A stretch of DNA of 64,000 nt. Origin: Nymphalis io (Eukaryota; Arthropoda; Insecta; Lepidoptera; Nymphalidae). This document shows positions 56,833 through 64,000 of this stretch, piece after piece; the first letter of the stretch is position 1; every line of letters starts with the position of its first letter. The notes under the pieces are model-generated. The model saw nothing but the letters and a program-made list of their open reading frames with translations. It had not been told where the DNA came from and did not search any database. The stretch is from NCBI RefSeq assembly GCF_905147045.1, contig NC_065906.1, positions 8,680,001-8,744,000 of the forward strand, given 5' to 3'. The translations under genes and the position numbers were made by a program.

Positions 56833-57082
56833 ACGGGCCAGTTGGCGTGGTTGGTAGATACTTGCCTTTCACGCCGAAGGTTGTGGGTTCGATTCCCACC
56901 AAGGATAGACATTTGTGTGCATGAACATGTCTGTTTGTCCTAAGTCTGTTTGTAAATATCATACAAGTATGTATTTACAAAAGAATAGTAGTATATGTGG
57001 TATATCAGTTGTCTGGTTTCCATAGTACAAGCTCTGCTTAGTTTGGGATCAGATGGCCGTGTGTGAATGTACCAGGATATTA
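56833..57082 (+). repeat. tRNA-derived SINE (family C), right arm of inverted pair
   Basis: GGGCCAGTTGGCGTGGTTGG (A-box-like), GGGTTCGATTCCC (B box), GACATTTGTGTGCATGAACA, CTCTGCTTAGTTTGGGATCA, GTGTGAATGTACCAGGATAT. The head resembles a tRNA with a CAC anticodon position, but the acceptor arm cannot pair, so it is not a functional tRNA. Confidence 0.88.
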
Positions 57083-57627
57083 TTTATTTATTTTAACGAA
57101 ATCAATATTTACTTTATTCAAGTTGACTCTTGAAGCAGATATGAATCGTTATTTTACGAGATTAAATGAAATGTAAAGCTATTACAGGTTTTAAATGTAC
57201 ATTCAACCGAGAAGAACAGGCAAAAAACTCGGTAGTTAATCTTTTACACCAATTTTGTATTTGAATTATGAATATTTTTAGAAATATCCCCTGCAATAAG
57301 TTTTTAACAAGTTTTTTTTTAGTAGGCAGTATACGTAAGCGCGTGTATTATATTATAAGGAAGACAATCCAACACGATTACATGAATAAGCCTATACATT
57401 GTATTATGTATTAATGTGACACATATTATGCTTAGGATATTGACCGATTGATGAGCTATTGTGAAGTGTTGATCGCATATATGTAACAAAAACATTTCAA
57501 ACAGTATTAAACAATTATAATTAAAAACTATTACTATAATATATTAAATAACTAGACGTTATGCTATTTTGTCTTGCATTACTTAATTCATTTAAAAAAT
57601 CGATTATTTATTTATTATTTTCTACCA

Positions 57628-57900
57628 AGCACACCATCATCATCATCATCATATCAGCCGAAAGACGTCCACTGCTGGACAAAGGCCTCCCCCAAGGATT
57701 TCCACGTTGGCCGATCTTGCGCTGCCCGCATCCAACGGCTTCCCGCGACTCGTTCTAAGTCGTCGGTCCACCTTGTAGGGGGCCTGTCCACGCTGCGTCT
57801 TCTGGTTCGTGGTCGCCACTCGAGAACCTTTCTGCCCCAGCGGTCGTCGGTTCTGCGAGCAATGTGCCCCGCCCACTGCCACTTCAATTTAGCAATTCTT
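57628..57900 (-). mobile_element. 5'-truncated RTE-type LINE 3' end
   Basis: Minus-strand frame 57887-57654 reads MKWQWAGHIARRTDDRWGRK, VLEWRPRTRRRSVDRPPTRW, TDDLERVAGSRWMRAAQDRP and ends VQQWTSFG, the well-known C-terminus of lepidopteran RTE-clade reverse transcriptases. The 3' tail is (ATG)n, seen on the plus strand as CATCATCATCATCATCAT at 57628-57651, as RTE elements have. Only about 77 codons of the ORF remain; the element is dead. Confidence 0.9.
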
Positions 57901-60900
57901 CAAAACCACTATATATTTTTAGAAAATACCTTATCTCGACCTTAATGCAATTTTTATGTGTAAATAGATAGCAGTTTTTATTAATAATTTGTTTTCTATA
58001 TAAACGGTGATATAATATTGATGTCAGACATGTTTCGTCTTTTATCGTTCGTTTTGGGAGCATTTCACTTCCTTCCTTCGCGCATTGGTAATGGACACGG
58101 AAGACTTTGTGTACCCAAACTATTTTTGGTGCAATTAATTCCCTGCAACGTTTTAGCTATCGGTATGGGTGCACGTATATAATATAATACGCAAATGATC
58201 ACTTCGGCTGCGCGGGCGCACGCAACTGGGGCGACGGGAAGCTCTGTAAAAACTTGTTAAATGTAAATGAAATAATCGAAATTTATTTGATATCAAAACG
58301 TTTTTATTTCGATCATTAAATTTTTTATATGCAAACTTCCGTTGTGTACTCACGCTCGCTATATAACGGTATTTATATATTATTTAATTATAAATTGTAT
58401 TTTTTTGCCTTATTAAGTTTTGTTACTGTTACAAGAGAGTATACATAAGCTACTTTAAGCTATTTGGACAAAATGATACTAGTGATGGCTATTAATATAA
58501 TTTTCTGATTTAAATGAAATCTTCGTATTATAACTGATACAGATTGTCAGTTACAGGAAAGCCGGACGAAGCCGCGAGCTGAAAATAATACCTAAATAAA
58601 TTTAATTATAAAATACTTGAGAACAAGTAAATTAAGATAAACAAATCAAAATTTCATTACGGAGGCTAGTTTTAATTTTTAAAATGTATGATTTTGAATA
58701 AAATTTCTGTCAAGTAAGAATATTTTATTTCTACTATTTCTAGCAATATCATTGCGTGAATATATATTCGTTCGTGACCACGAACTAAGCATGCATGTTC
58801 ATTAGCAAGAGCAAGGCCGATCCTCGACCGTATATATAAATCGAATATTCATCCTTACAAAAATAATAAACTAACTTGGAAGCAATAAATAAATACGTAG
58901 ATAGATTTTTTTTGAATTATTATAGTTTTATATAATGTAATGTAAAAAATCATTTTGAAATTATATTTTTTGTTGGCTGTTAATTCCCATATAGAGATAA
59001 AACTTTTTTTTATGACTAATATTTTTAATAAAATAAATACGTACATAAAAAACAATAAAAATAAAAACTGTTGAGTTCGTTTATTTTTTAAAACAAAGCA
59101 GAAAAAAAACAAAAGATATGCCGAGAATGTCAAATATCGGTAATATCAACATCGGTACCAGGATTGCATAGACACGCGAAGCTTTCGTTAATGTTATCGA
59201 GTGTTCGATGCGAGCCGGTTTCCATAACAACATTCGATTAATTAATTTATTGTTTATGTTATCGATATACACTACACGGATATCAGAATTATCAAAAGCA
59301 TCATAATTCTCGTTAAAGGTCTTAAAAATTTATTACTGCCGTGCACGTAGTGATGTACCAACGTGCTTATTCATATTGATGTACTTCGTTGTGCTTTATT
59401 TATGTCGTGAAATGCAGGATTGGTAAAAATAAATTAAGTACGTCGTATAAAAACAACTTGAATAGATTACAAGGAGCTACCCTTTTAAAGTTAACTAACT
59501 GTTACTAAAAATAACAAAATTGTGAAGAGATTTATAACCAAAAACGGTTAAACATTGAGACGGCGTCTTTCATAGCTTCCAAAATGCATTCTGATATTAC
59601 CGTCACTTTAAATGGAATACAGATGTTTCGAGTGTAATATTAAGGCAACTATTCATTTATCATTAATAAATATTTAAGTAATTTTATACTATTTATAGGG
59701 TATTGAATAAAATCGTAATTACAGTAAATAATCTGGTTTGGTGGGGCGAAGTTTCCTTACATTTAATGAAGTATAGGTGTATTTATTAAATATAACGGTA
59801 AAACTAGAGAAAAGTTAGCGACCTGATTTATTAAAATATTATACACAGTGCTAACTCTTTATTTGAAATAAAGATTAAAGAGATCGGGCACTTTATTGCG
59901 TTTTATATTTTCGTTAAACGGAGAGTAAAAGAAAACAATATAATTTACGAATAAAATTTTCAAAGCATGGTGATGACCAAGCATTGCGGAACAAACTGCG
60001 GTCAAGCGGGTGACCGCTTCTTCTTGTTCCTCTTCATTTTTCCTCATTTTAATCAAGGATTTTTCATTAGTGAGTGAAGGTACTATTAACCTAAGTGGTC
60101 TTTTACTTTTATTTAGGTTTCTATATTTTCAGTAAATAAAGCGTATTGTTTCGCTATTGAGAGTGACTGTTACTACATATAGCCTATACCCGCCAACGGG
60201 AAATTCGCGCGATATCCTTGGTACATCTCACGAGATATCTTGAATAAATTATGATATTCGTTATGGATTCGCGAAAAAATGGCGTTTCGATTGTCGGCGG
60301 AGGAATATATAGTATGTAAATTTTACATTGTATTTGTATATTAAGATTATAAATTTATCTACAGTGTATGTATATGTTCCTTAACATAGTTTCTATTGGA
60401 TTTATTAAAGATCTTCCCGTTGTGATTGATAAGTTGGTTCTTCGGTTCTTCACAATACACAGCAAGAGTGCTTACATTGGCATCCGAGGTCTTATATTTA
60501 TATTTAGTGTAAAATGAAGTGCGCGAGTTGATAATCGTGGGATAATTGTAATGCGTTGAGCATTTTAAAATGAAAACGATCGTTGAATAAATAAATAAAT
60601 AGGTTGTAAAAATATATTTTTTACAAACATAAATTGTTTAGAAGTAAATAACAAAAAAATATATATTATAAGAATCACCTTGAAGAATTTGTGTTGATGG
60701 CTTAAGTTTTTATTTCGTTCATATAAAATTAGAAATATTTTTATATCTCACAAGCTGTGCTTTTTTTACTTTATATCACAATATGATTATCGCTTCCCAA
60801 TATACATATACCTGATATAATTTGTTGTTATTATTATATTATATTATTATATTATTGTGTGTAAACATATAAAATATTTTTTAAGAGGTGTTATATATAT

Positions 60901-61767
60901 AAATATATCATATGGATTTAATGAAAATGCAACGAATGAATGTTTGCTGGATTACGCGTAGAAATTAATTTGTAGCAATTATCTGTTTTTTAATGATAAA
61001 CAACTGCGTTTTTTGCCGGTTCTTCTCGGTTACGCATAGTGCTTGTAATAAAGCCAAAGAAATAATACCAGAGGCTTTATCGCAAAGAGACGAGAGAGAA
61101 AGAGGAACCAAATTATCTTATATTTGGGAATAGTCTTATGTGATGAAAAATATCGAATTTGACCCCAATTCCGATACATTTAACACTTATTTTACCATGA
61201 ATCTAGCAATACATAATTATTTAAGTGAGATTTTAAAAACTGTTATAACACTTTTTTAAGTACGTCAGTACTGGTCGGAAACAACAATGAATTCGTGTCA
61301 AATAAAACAAAGACTTAATATACTCAACGAAAAAATATATTTAAAGCGATTTATAATAATTTAACGTTTAACATGTTACGGAGCATGTCTTCGGTGATTT
61401 AATGTACTATAATTTAATCATTATTACGATATTCGTTTTAAAATTTACGTGAACAATATTGCAATGTGAAGAATATATTTTAAAAGGCAATTCAATTTTT
61501 ATTGAGGGTATTAGCGGTACGATATTAAAGTGGTTATCGAGCGATACTATACTTGTAAAATGTATTAAAATATAATGCAACATAATTTATTTTTATCATC
61601 ACAATTTTCTAGAAAAATTATAGATAAAATTGGTTTTTGCATCTATCAATTCTAATATGCAGTTCAAAATTTGGAATGTACAAAACCCAGGTCGGACTGA
61701 AAAAAAAGGTTAACGATTTTTGCCCCCAAAAATTCGAGTCGAATTCGAGTCTAGAAGTTTGAAATGG

Positions 61768-61945
61768 TGTACACTCCTCAGAAAGCACGTACAGCGGTTT
61801 GTCCTGCGCCTGCACTCTTAGGCTGTTTCAGATTGCCGCCCCATTCGATTACGAGAGTGAGGGAATAGAGTGTTTGCACCTACTTTATCAATATAATACA
61901 TGTACTGAGCTGTTCTCTTCTACCTTGAGAATGGCAGTCGTTTCC
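61768..61945 (+). repeat. Family D SINE fragment
   Basis: GTGTACACTCCTCAGAAAGC ... TGTCCTGCGCCTGCACTCTT ... CAGATTGCCGCCCCATTCGA ... GAGAGTGAGGGAATAGAGTG, matching the reverse complement of 12207-12540. Confidence 0.7.
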
Positions 61946-62414
61946 GAATTCGTTCATGGCATCAACATGCAGAACTAAATCGTTTGTAAAATAAATAAAT
62001 ATCTACTTGAGCGTTTATTTATTGGATGTTTATTATTCTATTAAGGTTCAAGACCATTCATTATATACACAAACTTGCTTTTATATAAACTTACACACAT
62101 GTTTCATTATAATGTCAAATTGTACGAATTATAAAGTACTAAACGGAATCTGTTAAGTACATTTAAATGGACGGGAATGAGAATATAACATTGTTTAAGG
62201 CGCGTTCGCAGTTGTTACGCTTTTATTATATATCTACGCGTACTAAGAGCAATGTGAAGAAATATTTAATAATTTATTGTAAACAAATTATACTAAACAG
62301 GTATGGTTGACCTAGATAATTGGTTATTCCAAGATATTACATTGGCAAATGTATTATAGTAAATAGTAATAGTAATTGATGAGAATTTATGTATGTTTGG
62401 CAAGAACTGAAATG

Positions 62415-62512
62415 AATTATAAACACAAATTAAGCACACAAAACACCCAGTAGTGCTTGCTTGTATTTAAACCGGCGATCTTTGGTTAAAATACCATCGC
62501 GGCTCAGAACTC
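62415..62512 (-). repeat. Family A SINE, 5' fragment
   Basis: Minus strand GAGCCGCGATGGTATTTTAA ... CAAGCAAGCACTACTGG ... GTGTGCTTAATTTGTGTTTA: tRNA-like head and first part of the body. Confidence 0.65.
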
Positions 62513-63602
62513 TTGGAATATGAAATTTCCATATCCTAAACTTTTATTGATAATCATTAAATGTATGAATTGCGTTATTTTTATTTACTTTATTATATAA
62601 AACAAGAATTAAAAAAAAACGCAAGATCTTTCGGTGGAATTTTCCTATATTTTTTTTTGGGGTTCATGTGTCATGAAAGTTCTTATATTGCATTGCAATA
62701 TTTCCACTGAAAGGAGAAGTAAATTCGATTTCAAGATGTTCCTAGTTAGTATTATGAACTTCAAATATAGTCAACTGTATAAAAGATGCTTCTAACATGA
62801 CGCAATCCTATTACATCATTAGTCGCTAAAACAAAGCACATGTAACGCTGTATTTTAGCGACCTTGTCTGTCTAGAATTTAGAACTACTTGTAAAAGTAG
62901 CTTATTAATAACAATATGATAATAACGAATAATATGATAGTAACACAAAATTTTACTATTGGGCTTTATAATTAAATTTTTTTAGATATTTCAAGATTTA
63001 TGGGAACACTGTTAGAAAAGTCAATTGTGGGTAGATAAAAAAAAGAAAAATACTCGATTTTAGAATTGACAAATAAAACAATAGATTGGATCTGTTTTAT
63101 TTTTAATTTTAAATATTTTGTTGTCATTTTGATTTTCATTTATGCAGTTTTAATTACGGACAATATTAAAAAAAAAATGTGTTAATTTCAGCTTATCAAA
63201 CGGCGACTGGTAACGGTCTGCTTGACTATTTTATTTACAAAAAGGCTTAAAACATAATTTATTTGTATTTGAATTTTGTAAAACATTACTAAAATATAAC
63301 TAATTATTTATGTTATACAAAAAATATTTTTACTGTCTATATTTATTGGGTATGTGGATGCATCTGTTAACAGTATGAACGTGATGGATTTGTTTATTTC
63401 CTTAAAGTTTTATTAAAATGGGTTGCCCATTTGCGAACGACCGAGAGAAGAGAATAAAATTTTAGAGTACAATCCACTTTATTAGTTTTAGGCGCAATTT
63501 ATATGACCATTCAAATATTGTAATAAAAATTTGATTACGATATTTTTTTTTAAATTTAAAACATTCTAAATTTAAATTGTATATAACAATATTTTGGATA
63601 TT

Positions 63603-63730
63603 AGGTTATGTCCCTTGTGTCTGTAGTTACATTGGTTCACTCACCCTTAAAACGAGAACACTATATATGTATTTGGCAGTTAAATATATGATGAGCGAGT
63701 GGACCTACCCCGAATAGCATGTATATAAAG
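63603..63730 (-). repeat. Family B repeat fragment
   Basis: GGTTATGTCCCTTGTGTCTG ... GGTTCACTCACCCTTAAAAC ... ATGATGAGCGAGTGGACCTA. Confidence 0.7.
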
Positions 63731-63865
63731 GTGAACTGATATCTTGTGTCTGCTTATTTGTTGGGTTTCATAAAGAAGAAATGATAATGTTCGTTCCGAT
63801 TTGATTTAACGGATATCCGAAGTGCTTGTAACTTAATGTGCTTGATTAATTGTGCTTGATTAATT

Positions 63866-64000
63866 GAGCCGGTTGGCGTACTTGCCTTTCATGCCGAAGG
63901 TTGTGGGTTCGATTCCCACCAAGGACAGACATTTGTGTGCATGAACATGTCTGTTTGTCCTGAGTCTGGGTGTAATTATCTATATAAGTATGTGTTTACA
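63866..64000 (+). repeat. tRNA-derived SINE (family C), cut by window end
   Basis: GAGCCGGTTGGCGTACTTGC, GGGTTCGATTCCC, GACATTTGTGTGCATGAACA, CTGTTTGTCCTGAGTCTG, the same sequence as 56833 onward. It lacks about 10 bp of the head (TGGTTGGTAGA). Confidence 0.88.

Larger units (their letters stand above)
52372..64000. other. Repeat-rich region without recognised gene
   Basis: 11.6 kb with family A, B, C and D SINE copies, a truncated RTE element and AT-rich filler. A GC-rich patch at about 53990-54110 and another near 58200-58250 have no assignable role. Short frames here lack recognisable products. Confidence 0.6.

Noticed and set aside
56833..56910. tRNA-Val-like gene (CAC anticodon position)
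   Set aside because: The cloverleaf acceptor stem is missing, and the sequence is the head of a repeated SINE present three times.
57574..57945. Plus-strand 123-codon frame
   Set aside because: Antisense shadow of the RTE reverse-transcriptase tail.
59081..59272. Minus-strand frame with a hydrophobic stretch (YAILVPMLILPIFDILGISF)
   Set aside because: Looked like a membrane exon, but flanks lack convincing splice sites and the hydrophobicity follows from T-rich DNA.
1..64000. Bacterial-type features: operons, CRISPR arrays, Shine-Dalgarno sites, rRNA genes
   Set aside because: The DNA is intron-containing eukaryotic sequence; the repeats are retroelements and microsatellites, and no array with regular spacers was seen.

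Overview
The window is AT-rich, intron-rich eukaryotic DNA with many SINE and LINE remnants. It reads as nuclear DNA of a lepidopteran insect, probably a butterfly. The protein-coding exons resemble insect homologues most closely, and the repeats (tRNA-derived SINEs, an RTE LINE end with a TGATGA-type tail, 'ATGCGAAAGT...GTTTGTT' elements) are of kinds common in moths and butterflies. The clade is inferred from these features; no search was run.

Layout. (1) 626-20886, minus strand: a complete nine-exon gene for the microtubule-severing AAA ATPase spastin. The nine exons join in frame into a 608-residue protein. A 14.2-kb second intron separates the hairpin/MIT exons from the microtubule-binding and ATPase exons. 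(2) 21929-25154, plus strand: a complete eight-exon cytosolic tryptophanyl-tRNA synthetase (401 residues), head-to-head with spastin across about 1 kb. (3) 26991-28755, plus strand: a four-exon bHLH transcription factor (232 residues) whose bHLH most resembles the salivary/silk-gland factor Sage. (4) 29258-30567, minus strand: an incompletely resolved gene for a small membrane protein with a C-terminal dilysine (KKxx) tail. (5) 34094-35435, minus strand: a small gene with a MIC13/QIL1-like segment and an unusual cysteine-bearing N-terminal extension. (6) 35436-50836: a gene-poor stretch with repeats and a few GC-rich islands. (7) 50837-52356, plus strand: a two-exon MADF-domain DNA-binding protein. 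(8) 52372-64000: no recognised gene, but dense repeats, including an inverted SINE pair and a truncated RTE LINE.

The genes do not form a pathway. They are housekeeping genes (spastin, TrpRS, the MICOS-like gene) mixed with two transcription-factor-type genes in ordinary eukaryotic order. The dispersed repeats fall into at least three tRNA-derived or short non-autonomous families plus LINE 3' ends and simple repeats. They account for most of the spurious short ORFs outside the genes.

I found no clearly new system. The points most worth checking are the MIC13-like gene with its extra N-terminus, the unresolved membrane-protein gene, the spastin linker apparently missing across the 14-kb intron, and several hairpins and inverted repeats.
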